Origin: an uncultured bacterium
GTDB lineage: Bacteria > Bacillota > Clostridia > Lachnospirales > Lachnospiraceae
Length of the DNA stretch: 64,000 nt
NCBI GenBank assembly: GCA_905215405.1
Contig: CAJMQE010000004.1
Coordinates: forward strand, 19,065-83,064
Reading direction: 5' to 3'
Position 1 is the first letter of the stretch. Each line of letters opens with the position of its first letter. The notes under the pieces were generated by a model. It searched no databases. It saw only the letters and a list, made by a program, of their open reading frames with translations, and had not been told where the DNA came from. Below are positions 1 through 7,647 of this stretch, one piece after another. Both the position numbers and the translations under genes were made by a program.

Positions 1-103
1 TCTCTTTTATTCATTTTAAACGGAAGGTTTGAGTACATGAAAAAGGAGATTCATAGTAAAAATATTTATGTTAAATAGTATCGTTAAGTCCTAATCGTAT
101 TTA

Positions 104-349
104 TTACTTCAAATCTTTAAATATCGAATTAAAATCTACATGAAAGATTTCAACCAGAGCAACAAGTTCACTAATTCTAATATTGTAAGTTCCAGCTTCG
201 ATTTGTGAATATGTGCTTCTGGAGGTAGATAGATTTTTAAGCTGCAACTGCGCAACGACTTGTTCCTGCGTCATGTTTGCAGCTTTTCTTATTTTTCGTA
301 GGTTTTGTCCGATTGAAAGATCATTGCATTGTTTGAGTTTTTGTGACAT
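104..349 (-). CDS. XRE-family HTH transcriptional regulator
   Basis: An 81-residue protein that is almost entirely one Cro/C1-type helix-turn-helix: IGQNLRKIRKAANMTQEQVV, then STYSQIEAGTYNIRISELVALVEIF is the usual helix 3 to 5 pattern. It has no extra sensor domain, so it is a small DNA-binding repressor or activator. It is divergent from a small Spo0A-C-like gene, and the space between them carries a perfect 8-4-8 inverted repeat that is a good candidate for its operator. The family is clear; the target is inferred. Confidence 0.85.
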   Translation of the reverse strand: MSQKLKQCNDLSIGQNLRKIRKAANMTQEQVVAQLQLKNLSTSRSTYSQIEAGTYNIRISELVALVEIFHVDFNSIFKDLK

Positions 350-389
350 ATTGATTTACCGCCCCATTTACATTTTGTTTATATTAATA

Positions 390-418
390 TTGATTCTATT
401 ATAATTATTATGTATAAT
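390..418 (+). promoter_or_regulatory. Sigma-A-type promoter for the small gene at 479
   Basis: TTGATT at 390-395 and TATAAT at 413-418 are separated by 17 bp, close to the sigma-A consensus. The predicted start point, about 425, lies inside the palindrome at 418-437, so a protein bound there would block initiation. Confidence 0.6.
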
Positions 419-437
419 TGCAATGAATACATTGCAA
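418..437. promoter_or_regulatory. Perfect inverted repeat, likely XRE operator
   Basis: TTGCAATG-AATA-CATTGCAA is a perfect 8+4+8 bp palindrome between the divergent XRE regulator and the small gene at 479. It overlaps the end of the -10 box and the predicted start point. Placement and symmetry fit an operator for the adjacent XRE protein; that assignment is inference. Confidence 0.55.
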
Positions 438-478
438 AACACATAGAGTATTAATTGTTATTATGGAGGGCGGATAAA

Positions 479-697
479 ATGGTGCAGAAACGAAAGTATA
501 GGAAAGTTTTAAAGGAGATTGCCAGGCGTGAGGGGATTACAGAAAAACAAGTGGAATGTGAAATTCAAACAGCTATTAATATGGGATTTATAAGTGAGGA
601 TAGTCATGTTCAGGAACAATGGAAAAAAATTGTTTATCAGGGAAAATATCCAATGGTAGAAGAAGTCTTAAAAAGCCTGATTAGGCGTGTTGAGTAA
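479..697 (+). CDS. Small Spo0A-C-like helical DNA-binding protein
   Basis: I place the start at the ATG at 479, because GGAGGGCGG sits about 7 bp upstream; an in-frame ATG further upstream lacks a ribosome site. The 72-residue product is basic at its N-terminus (MVQKRKYRKVLKEIARREG). It then has TEKQVECEIQTAINMGF, which resembles the recognition helix of the Spo0A C-terminal domain (VERAIRHAIE type). It lacks a receiver domain. It could be a stand-alone regulator or a remnant. The family call is moderate. Confidence 0.55.
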   Translation: MVQKRKYRKVLKEIARREGITEKQVECEIQTAINMGFISEDSHVQEQWKKIVYQGKYPMVEEVLKSLIRRVE

Positions 698-699
698 GA

Positions 700-873
700 G
701 TGAGATATGCGATTTTATATGATATGGTAAAACAGCAGCTACTCAAACAGTCTCTGCCACTAGAATTTGATGAATCAAAAATACGTAATCAGACATTGTT
801 CTTGCTTATGATAGAGGATACTGGAATGGAGTTCATTAGAATGGAATGGTGCTATCATGTCCTGTTTGTGTAA
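700..873 (+). CDS. Small uncharacterised ORF or gene remnant
   Basis: A GTG-initiated frame of 57 codons follows 3 bp after the stop of the Spo0A-C-like gene. It reads through YDMVKQQLLKQSLPLEFDE and ends EWCYHVLFV. There is no clear ribosome site, so it could be translationally coupled, start at the internal ATG at 724, or be the decayed end of an older gene. I do not recognise the family. The unbroken frame in an otherwise empty gap is the only support. Confidence 0.3.
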   Translation: MRYAILYDMVKQQLLKQSLPLEFDESKIRNQTLFLLMIEDTGMEFIRMEWCYHVLFV

Positions 874-908
874 ACTTGTATTACAAAGATTAGATCATAC
901 CAATCATA

Positions 909-1745
909 TTAGACAGGCTTAGATATCTTCCTAAATTGCGTAGGGGTCACACCGACTCTTTTCCTGAATTGTGTAGATAAATAATCACCATTGCAGAACC
1001 CTGTTTCCATCGCGATTTCCATAATAGTTAGGTCACTATTGGCGAGAAGGTGTTTTGCACGTCCGAGGCGATAATCGGTCAGATAGTCCATAAAAGATTT
1101 TCCGATTTGAGAGTGAAAGGATCTGGATAAGTAGGCAGCAGAGAGTCCAACTGTTTTTGCAATCTTTTCAAGCGAAATATCCTGAGCATATTGGTTGCAG
1201 ATAATAGAAAGGGAATTGATGATCGGTGTGGTAAGTGGAGCATTGGAAAAACGATTTTTATCGTTAAGGTGTTCTTCCCAGATCGTTGTAAACAAATAAA
1301 ATAACATACCTTGTAGAATCACCTCTTTATAGGGGTGATTTTTTTGATATTCTTCATACATATTACGAAATATAGATTCTATTTTAGTCTGGACAGTTTC
1401 TGAAAAATGACAGATTTTTAGATCGTATAAAATATCAATGATTGGGTGACCAATTTTATCAAAGAATGGCTGTATGAAGGAAGGAGAAAATTTAATAAAA
1501 TAACTATTATAGGGAGCATCACTCAGAGAGAGCGTACGGTGTAGCATAAAAGGCGGAGCCATAGCTACATCACCAGCATGGTAGTCATATGTTTGTGTCG
1601 TAGTAATGGTGCGGCGGTCACCAGAAGTGACATAGCAAATATTATAATGATCAGTAGCCATTTGCATAGTGGTCATACTAAATTTGCCAGAAAATGATTT
1701 CTTTTGGATAATGATTTGTGTATTTGCAGGTAGTTTATCGGGCAT
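909..1745 (-). CDS. AraC-family transcriptional regulator with cupin-like sensor
   Basis: The 278-residue protein has an N-terminal AraC-type beta-barrel (about residues 15-150, including YHAGDVAMAPPFMLH) and a C-terminal pair of helix-turn-helix motifs (about 175-275). In the latter, LEKIAKTVGLSAAYLSRSFH and IMEIAMETGFCNGDYLSTQF are the two recognition segments. Such proteins sense a small ligand and activate neighbouring genes. It is divergent from the ABC efflux operon starting at 2011, which is the obvious candidate target. The ligand cannot be read from the sequence. Confidence 0.88.
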   Translation of the reverse strand: MPDKLPANTQIIIQKKSFSGKFSMTTMQMATDHYNICYVTSGDRRTITTTQTYDYHAGDVAMAPPFMLHRTLSLSDAPYNSYFIKFSPSFIQPFFDKIGHPIIDILYDLKICHFSETVQTKIESIFRNMYEEYQKNHPYKEVILQGMLFYLFTTIWEEHLNDKNRFSNAPLTTPIINSLSIICNQYAQDISLEKIAKTVGLSAAYLSRSFHSQIGKSFMDYLTDYRLGRAKHLLANSDLTIMEIAMETGFCNGDYLSTQFRKRVGVTPTQFRKISKPV

Positions 1746-2010
1746 TTCAATGCTCCTTTACGTTTTTCTACAGACATACCCAAATTAGTATGATGCGTAT
1801 AGTTATATTATGTCATAATTGCTAAGATATTTCAATGGATAAGTCATGGATAGAAATGCTTGTTACAGGTAAAATGCTGTAAAATATATTTGGATGCAAG
1901 GGCATGAAAAAAGTATGGATTAATGCTCAGAAAATTAGCGCCAAGAGCTGATAGACAGTTGGTTGTATGGATAGTCAGCAAAAGTAAATAGAAAGATAGG
2001 GGGGAGAGCT

Positions 2011-2694
2011 GTGCTGCAGATGGAAAATATACGGAAGAGTTATTTTAATGGGAAAATGTCCGAGGAGGTCCTGCATGGTGTGAATCTCAATATTGAAGAT
2101 GGTGAAATGGTTGCAATTATGGGGGCGTCTGGTTCAGGAAAATCGACATTACTTGGCATTTTGGGATGTTTAGATTATGCAACGAGTGGCAGGTATGAGA
2201 TGAATGGAATTGAAATCGATAAACGAAAAGACAAAAAAATGAATCGTTTGAGAAATGAAACAATTGGATTTGTATTTCAGAAGTTTCATTTATTTCCGAA
2301 CAAGACAGCTTTGGAAAATGTAATGATGCCTGTTTATTATAATCAGAGCATTTCTAATGCAGAAGGAGAAAAAAGAGCAACAGAAATGCTAGAAAAAGTA
2401 AATATGGGGGAAAAAATCAATGAACTACCAATCGCCCTGTCGGGTGGCGAATGTCAGAGAATAGCAATCGCCAGAGCACTAGTGATGAATCCACCAGTGC
2501 TGCTCGCAGATGAACCGACTGGAAATTTGGATAGTAAGAATAGTAAAGATATCATGAAGCTTTTTTCGCAAATACATGAGGAACTTCACAATACAATGGT
2601 AATCGTGACCCATGATCCAGACATTGGTAAGGCTTGTCAACGCATATTAATGATGCATGATGGAAAAATCACGAACGATCATTATATACCATAA
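2011..2694 (+). CDS. ABC transporter ATP-binding protein, MacB/LolD type
   Basis: A 227-residue ATPase with Walker A GASGSGKST at residues 38-46, a Q-loop in FVFQKFHLFP, signature LSGGECQR and Walker B LLADEPTGNLD. The GNLD ending and the partner genes place it with the MacB/LolD/FtsE branch, which powers mechanotransmission-type exporters rather than classical pumps. GTG at 2011 is favoured as start because AGGGGGGAG ends about 5 bp before it; the ATG at 2020 is the alternative. It is the first gene of a three-gene operon with an adaptor and a permease, probably exporting an antibiotic, peptide or lipid. Confidence 0.9.
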   Translation: MLQMENIRKSYFNGKMSEEVLHGVNLNIEDGEMVAIMGASGSGKSTLLGILGCLDYATSGRYEMNGIEIDKRKDKKMNRLRNETIGFVFQKFHLFPNKTALENVMMPVYYNQSISNAEGEKRATEMLEKVNMGEKINELPIALSGGECQRIAIARALVMNPPVLLADEPTGNLDSKNSKDIMKLFSQIHEELHNTMVIVTHDPDIGKACQRILMMHDGKITNDHYIP

Positions 2695-2740
2695 ACTCAA
2701 CATAACAGAAGCTATCAAAAAAGATTTAAAGGGGAGTCAT

Positions 2741-3709
2741 ATGAAAAGGAAAACAATAATAAAAATCGTAGTTTTGACAGTGCTAATAATACTAATGGTT
2801 GCTGGTATGCAGTATAAAATTTACAGCGAGAAAAAGGTTGTTACTTATCAGGTCAAGCTTGGAGAGATATCTGATGCAACATCTCTGGATGCAGCATATA
2901 ACGTAAGTGGAAATCTAGTAGTAAGAAAAAATAATATTTATGCGGTTTCATTGGAATATAATGCAAAGCTGGATGAACTATATGTGGATGATGGTGAAAA
3001 TGTAGAAGAGGGCCAGAAACTATTTCAGGTGACCAGACTCACTGATCGTGCAGAAATAACCATAACGGCTGATGTGGCAGGAACGATTGAGTTTAGCAAG
3101 GATTATTATAGCGGAAATATTGTTTCACAGTATTCATCAATACTAAGCATTTATCAATTATCAAGTTCTGATGATTTTTATATTCAGGCGATGGTTCCTG
3201 TCTCTGTATACGAAAAACTGAGTAATATCAGTTCTGCGGAAGTTACATTTTCAAATGTTCTGTCAGATAGTAAGCTAGATGGAACATTGGAAGACAGGGA
3301 ATTATCTGTTCAAAAAATGAATAATATCGATTATTATAATCTGGCAATAAAAGTGGATGACAGTGAATCACAGTTGGATAATTATAAGTTGGTAAAAGGT
3401 ATGGATGTTAATGTAACATTGTGTTCTTCACAGAAACTGGAAAATGACACACAAAATCAGGACAGATATTATACAGTGCCATTTAGTGCAATTGTGTCCA
3501 GAGATGAAAAGAATGCGATTTTTACATACAAGCAGAGTGGAGACGAAGCACATGCAAAGATGGTAATCGTGGATGTGATCAGTACGAATGGAGATACTGC
3601 GGTGATTAGAGCGGACAATGGCACGTTAAGTAAAAATGATAAAGTAATTACAGAGGGCAATTACAAACTCAGTGGGAACGAATTGATAAGTGTGAGCGAG
3701 GGGATATAG
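2741..3709 (+). CDS. Membrane-fusion (HlyD/MacA-like) adaptor of the ABC exporter
   Basis: I start at the ATG at 2741, which has AAGGGGAG upstream and begins a proper membrane anchor (MKRKTIIKIVVLTVLIILM, helix about residues 6-25); a longer frame has no ribosome site. The 322-residue product has a lipoyl-like hairpin (KLDELYVDDGENVEEGQKLF, then ADVAGTIEF) and a long beta-rich C-terminal part. In Gram-positive MacB systems such adaptors sit on the outer face of the membrane and couple substrate to the permease. It ends one base before the permease start. Confidence 0.8.
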   Translation: MKRKTIIKIVVLTVLIILMVAGMQYKIYSEKKVVTYQVKLGEISDATSLDAAYNVSGNLVVRKNNIYAVSLEYNAKLDELYVDDGENVEEGQKLFQVTRLTDRAEITITADVAGTIEFSKDYYSGNIVSQYSSILSIYQLSSSDDFYIQAMVPVSVYEKLSNISSAEVTFSNVLSDSKLDGTLEDRELSVQKMNNIDYYNLAIKVDDSESQLDNYKLVKGMDVNVTLCSSQKLENDTQNQDRYYTVPFSAIVSRDEKNAIFTYKQSGDEAHAKMVIVDVISTNGDTAVIRADNGTLSKNDKVITEGNYKLSGNELISVSEGI

Positions 3710-3710
3710 T

Positions 3711-4898
3711 ATGATTTTAAGAAATATAAAATTTTCCTGGGAGTCCATAGTTGAAGAAAAATTCAAATCTTTACTGACTATCGTTAGTATTGCAATTAGT
3801 ATTGCAACATTGATTGTGATCCTTTCACTCAGTCAGGCATTTTATAATTACATAGTAGCACAGTTTCAGAAAACCGGAACTGATTTGATGTGGATTCAGA
3901 CGGAATCTTCTGGCTTGAGCGCACAAAAAAGTTTTCAAATGGATTATGTCGAGAAATTAAAGAATCTTGCATTTGTAAAAAATGCGAGTCCGAACTTTGT
4001 AAAATCAGAGTCGGTCTATGTGGATGCAACTGTTGGAAATGTCTCTGTTAATGGTGTAAATCAAGAGTATGCTTCGATAAAAAATATGGATATAGAGGGG
4101 CAATTTCTGTCTCTGGCTGATTGTAATCATAATAATTGTACCTGTGTGATTTCAGATGATGTCAGAAAAAAGTATGTGTATAAAAATATTAATCCAATTG
4201 GGCAGCAGATTAATATTTCAGGAATCAATTATACCATTATTGGATATGTTGCACCGTCCGACAATGACAGGGATTATGAGATTTCAATTGAACAGGACAA
4301 TGCAGTTTATATTCCATATACAACATTTCAAAATAATTATGGCAGTGAGAGTTTAAATTTGATCGTATTTACCGTGAATAATGTAAAGAACGTGGATCAG
4401 TATAAAGAGCGAATCGATGCATTAATGAGTGACTACAGAGCACATGGTGGAAGTTACGATATGATAAGTGTGGAAAATGTCATGAGTGAGTATTTGAGCA
4501 TGGCTGATAAAATAAATATATTTTTTGTAATATTTATTGTGATCACGATGATAATCAGTGGAATTGGAATTATGAATGTGCTGATGATGTCCACGATGGA
4601 GAAAAAATGGGAGATTGGTCTTAGAAAGTCTTTTGGAGCCAGCAGAATTGATATTTTACGACAGATCATAGCAGGCATATTAATACAATCTTTCTTTGGA
4701 ATGTTACTTGGTATACTTGTAGGAATATTTGCAGTTACGTTACTTGGCGCATTTATAGATTCCAGCTTAATGGTAATCTCAAAAAAAGGGATTCTCCTGA
4801 GCGTTGTATTTTGTTTCATAATAGCATTTGTATTTGGCTCAGTTCCAGCAATCAAGGCGTCGAAGATGCTACCGCTGGATTGTCTTGAGAGAGATTAA
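3711..4898 (+). CDS. ABC transporter permease, MacB/FtsX family
   Basis: The 395-residue protein shows the MacB layout: one N-terminal helix (about residues 18-42), a large extracellular MacB-PCD domain, and three C-terminal helices (about 270-297, 318-345, 355-382). The FtsX-like stretch IGIMNVLMMSTMEKKWEIGL precedes KSFGASRIDILRQ, the usual coupling segment to the ATPase. It starts 2 bp after the adaptor, so the three genes form one operon. Substrate unknown. The last base of the gene is followed within 40 bp by a GC-rich hairpin. Confidence 0.88.
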   Translation: MILRNIKFSWESIVEEKFKSLLTIVSIAISIATLIVILSLSQAFYNYIVAQFQKTGTDLMWIQTESSGLSAQKSFQMDYVEKLKNLAFVKNASPNFVKSESVYVDATVGNVSVNGVNQEYASIKNMDIEGQFLSLADCNHNNCTCVISDDVRKKYVYKNINPIGQQINISGINYTIIGYVAPSDNDRDYEISIEQDNAVYIPYTTFQNNYGSESLNLIVFTVNNVKNVDQYKERIDALMSDYRAHGGSYDMISVENVMSEYLSMADKINIFFVIFIVITMIISGIGIMNVLMMSTMEKKWEIGLRKSFGASRIDILRQIIAGILIQSFFGMLLGILVGIFAVTLLGAFIDSSLMVISKKGILLSVVFCFIIAFVFGSVPAIKASKMLPLDCLERD

Positions 4899-4934
4899 AA
4901 TGAATAGAAATATGGACATTATGGATTAAGTACG

Positions 4935-4971
4935 AAGCCCTCCCACCTCAGCGAAAGCAGAGGGAGGGCTT
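4935..4971. terminator. GC-rich hairpin between exporter operon and toxin gene
   Basis: AAGCCCTCCC at 4935-4944 pairs perfectly with GGGAGGGCTT at 4962-4971; the apical part contains GC-GAAA-GC. There is only a short T stretch on either strand. It lies just after the permease and just after the stop codon of the minus-strand toxin gene, so it may end both transcripts and may also be part of the toxin's RNA control. Confidence 0.65.
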
Positions 4972-4978
4972 TGTTACG

Positions 4979-5068
4979 TTAGTGACATATCAGGTAAATA
5001 AATGTAAGGATTGCAATAATGAACATTCCGAAAGACATGAGGTCCTTAAAATCAAATTTATTCACCAT
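4979..5068 (-). CDS. Holin-like type I toxin peptide (Hol_Tox/TxpA-like)
   Basis: A 29-residue ORF that is easy to miss. It begins MVNKFDFKDLMSFG and continues as one hydrophobic helix, MFIIAILTFIYLIC, ending in His. LMSFGMF and LLTFIYLI-like wording are typical of the putative holin-like toxin family, small membrane peptides of type I toxin-antitoxin loci in Firmicutes. The ribosome site GGAGGTGATGTT directly precedes the ATG at 5068. Upstream is an extended -10 promoter whose -35 is covered by a perfect LexA box, so expression is probably induced by DNA damage. The expected RNA antitoxin was not located with certainty. Not a shadow: it has its own promoter, ribosome site and hairpin. Confidence 0.8.
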   Translation of the reverse strand: MVNKFDFKDLMSFGMFIIAILTFIYLICH

Positions 5069-5144
5069 AACATCACCTCCATTCCATTCTGAATGAAGGA
5101 AAAATAATCAGTATCTGAAGTTTTTTTTCTTTTGGTACCAGGCA

Positions 5145-5173
5145 AGTATAACACAATAAGGTATCGAACACAA
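5145..5173 (-). promoter_or_regulatory. Promoter of the holin-like toxin gene
   Basis: On the minus strand TTGTGT (5168-5173) and TATACT (5145-5150) are 17 bp apart, and the -10 is extended (TGTTATACT). The predicted start near 5138 gives a leader of about 70 nt before the ribosome site. Confidence 0.7.
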
Positions 5174-5180
5174 GTTCGAT
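5163..5180. promoter_or_regulatory. LexA (SOS) box over the toxin -35
   Basis: ATCGAACACAAGTTCGAT is an 18-bp sequence with perfect 7-bp arms. Its core CGAAC-N4-GTTCG matches the Gram-positive LexA/DinR box. It covers the -35 hexamer at 5168-5173 of the toxin promoter, the position expected for LexA repression. Known biology: LexA boxes of this form control SOS genes in Bacillus and Clostridia. Control of this toxin is inference. Confidence 0.8.
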
Positions 5181-5370
5181 TTAATAATATAGCTATGTTA
5201 CTGTTCCTGGATATAAAAATTAGAATCGTCAATGGCCTTGTCATATTGCCTACAGTTCGTAAAAAATGTATTGAATATACATTAAATGGATAATAAATAC
5301 CATATGCTGGCATTAAACTTACGCTTTTATTAAAAATTGTTAAGAATACCAATATTTACACCGGAAAATA

Positions 5371-5400
5371 TTGACTTATACTGACCATTTATTGTAACAT
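5371..5400 (+). promoter_or_regulatory. Possible promoter of the chemoreceptor gene
   Basis: TTGACT at 5371-5376 and TAACAT at 5395-5400 are separated by 18 bp, about 55 bp upstream of the chemoreceptor start. The rest of the 5069-5455 gap holds the toxin promoter and LexA box; I see no other gene in it. Confidence 0.45.
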
Positions 5401-5455
5401 AGCAAATACGTGTCGCGGTTTTCGGTTAATACGGTTAGTAGTTTTACGGGAGGAT

Positions 5456-7456
5456 ATGAAATTGAAAAGTCTTAAGACAAAAATCAGTCTTATCATTGTT
5501 GGTGTGATCGTTGTAATCTGTAGTGGATTACTTACAGCGGCTTATTTTAGCAGCAGCAGTGCACTGGAAGGAAGTACGAATGAAAGTCTGGTTGTTATTA
5601 CAGACCAGGTGGAGAAGGTTTTAAATAAAGAGTTAACAGGCGATCTGGCAGAATTGAGTGCAATTGCATCAAATGATATTATCACAGATCCGGATGCAAC
5701 ATTTGATGAAAAAATGGCTGTGATCCAGCGTGAAGTTAAGCGGATCGGTGCAGTCAGAATGGGAATTTCTGATCTTACAGGAAATCTTAGAAATCATGAT
5801 GGGACATCAGCGGAAGTCAGTCAGAGGGAATATTTCCTGAATGCCAAAGCTGGTGGTACAGGTATTTCTGACCCGATTATAAGTAAGGCAGATGGCTCTC
5901 TGGTTATCATGTATGCGGTTCCAATCATGAACGATGGAAAAGTGATCGGAGTATTGACGGAAGCCAGAGATGGAAATAATCTGAGCGCAATTCTGAGTGA
6001 AATTGAATTTGGCGAAACAGGCACTGCGTTTATGCTGAATAAAGAAGGAACTATAATTGCAAGTGATAATGAGCAGGATGTAAAAGAAATGCGCAATATC
6101 ATAAAGGAGCAGACGGAAAAGTCGGCTTCATCAGACCTTGCTGCACTGCATAGTGCAATGATAGCTGGAAATAGCGGTACAGCTACATATAAAGAAGATG
6201 GACATACCTATTATGCAGGATATAGTCCAATTGAAGGCACATCCTGGTCTCTTGCAGTTGGAATCCAGAAAAATGAAGCACTTTCAAGTGCAACAGATCT
6301 TGCAGTATTTCAGGGTGCAATTCTTGTAGCAGCAATTGTTATTGCATCAATTGCAGGATATTTTATGGCACGTTTTATTGTTAGAAAAATCAGTCATTCA
6401 GGCAATTATCTGACACAGATCTCAGAAGGTGTTCTGAACTTTGAATTTAATGAGAAGGATCTGAACAGCAAAGATGAAATTGGCGATATGGTGCGTTCTC
6501 TGAACCAGACAAGAAATGCACTGAAAGAAACAATTACCGGAATCAGAGAAAATTCTGTTAAGGTTGACGGTAGTTCCCGTGTGTTATCCGAGACATCAAG
6601 GAATATTACGGTAATGTCACAGAATGTTACGGAGACGATCGCTGAGATCGCAAAAGGCACGACACTGCAGAGTGAAGAGTTGACAAATGTCTCTATTATT
6701 GTAAATGACTTTGGACAGCGTCTGGAAAATGTGGTATCGAACGTGAGTGAAGTAGAAAATCATACAAAAGTCATCAATAGTATGGCGAACAGAAGCACAG
6801 AGGAAATGAATCAGCTCAACGAATCTGTCATTAAAGTTGGTGATGTATTCCAGGAATTTAATCAGAAAATTCAGATGCTGACTAGACGAATCGAGACAGT
6901 GAATGAAATCACATCGCTGATCAATGAGGTGTCTGCACAGACTAATCTGTTAGCTTTAAATGCTTCGATTGAGGCAGCAAGAGCTGGAGATGCCGGAAGG
7001 GGCTTTGCCGTTGTTGCAACGGAAATAGGAAATCTTGCAGAACAGTCCAGAAGTTCTTCAGAAGAAATTACAAAACTGATCACAGGAGTTTCAAAAGAGA
7101 CAGAAGTGATCAGCCAAAGTGCGATAGAAATGAATCAGGAACTGGAAGGACAGATGGCAGTCATTAAAACAGCTATCGGTTCATTTAGTGAAATCATTAC
7201 AATGGTAGAAGAGGTGATTCCAAATATTCAGGGTGTGAAAAAGGCAGTTGGTGTTGTTCAGAATGACAAAAATGATATTTTGAACAGGGTCGGCGATATC
7301 ACAGCGGTATCAGAAGAAATCTCAGCATCGACAGAGGAAATTGCAACATCTGCAAAAAATATGAATCAGTCGATGGAAGAAGTAGCACAACATGCGATAG
7401 CACTGGCAGATCAGGCAAAAGATATGCTGGATGGAGTAGAATCTTTCAAGATTTAG
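5456..7456 (+). CDS. Methyl-accepting chemotaxis protein with extracellular dCache-type sensor
   Basis: A 666-residue transducer: helix about residues 9-30, a roughly 250-residue extracellular region with Cache-like features (RNHDGTSAEVSQREYFLNA, AVPIMNDGKVIGVL, GETGTAFMLNKEGTIIASD), a second helix about 283-305, HAMP, then the cytoplasmic coiled coil. The hairpin tip NEVSAQTNLLALNASIEAA near residue 490 is the conserved CheA/CheW contact. The start has GGGAGGA upstream. Cache sensors of this kind bind small molecules such as amino acids or carboxylates; the ligand is unknown. No chemotaxis kinase or flagellar gene lies in this window. Confidence 0.92.
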   Translation: MKLKSLKTKISLIIVGVIVVICSGLLTAAYFSSSSALEGSTNESLVVITDQVEKVLNKELTGDLAELSAIASNDIITDPDATFDEKMAVIQREVKRIGAVRMGISDLTGNLRNHDGTSAEVSQREYFLNAKAGGTGISDPIISKADGSLVIMYAVPIMNDGKVIGVLTEARDGNNLSAILSEIEFGETGTAFMLNKEGTIIASDNEQDVKEMRNIIKEQTEKSASSDLAALHSAMIAGNSGTATYKEDGHTYYAGYSPIEGTSWSLAVGIQKNEALSSATDLAVFQGAILVAAIVIASIAGYFMARFIVRKISHSGNYLTQISEGVLNFEFNEKDLNSKDEIGDMVRSLNQTRNALKETITGIRENSVKVDGSSRVLSETSRNITVMSQNVTETIAEIAKGTTLQSEELTNVSIIVNDFGQRLENVVSNVSEVENHTKVINSMANRSTEEMNQLNESVIKVGDVFQEFNQKIQMLTRRIETVNEITSLINEVSAQTNLLALNASIEAARAGDAGRGFAVVATEIGNLAEQSRSSSEEITKLITGVSKETEVISQSAIEMNQELEGQMAVIKTAIGSFSEIITMVEEVIPNIQGVKKAVGVVQNDKNDILNRVGDITAVSEEISASTEEIATSAKNMNQSMEEVAQHAIALADQAKDMLDGVESFKI

Positions 7457-7531
7457 GGAAGAGGGAATTGGCATCAGATGCGTATTACGTTCTGGTTGCT
7501 GATAGCAAAAAATATTTTATATAAGAATAAC

Positions 7532-7595
7532 AAAAAAAGACAATTATGTAGTGCACGTCTGTTGGATGACTTGCATTACATGAATTGTCTTTTTT
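7532..7595. terminator. Bidirectional terminator between chemoreceptor and OYE genes
   Basis: An arm running AAAAAAAGACAATTATGTAG and then TGCA (7532-7554) pairs with the arm at 7572-7595 ending AATTGTCTTTTTT. Poly-A before and poly-T after the stem let it work on both strands, which suits the convergent genes either side. Confidence 0.85.
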
Positions 7596-7647
7596 ATTGA
7601 ATCAAATTTATCTGTTTGTAACAGAAAATGTGCAGTATCTTCTGAGA

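Noticed and set aside
5062..5352. Minus-strand ORF of 96 codons upstream of the toxin gene
   Set aside because: It runs through the toxin promoter, LexA box and ribosome site, and has no ribosome site of its own.
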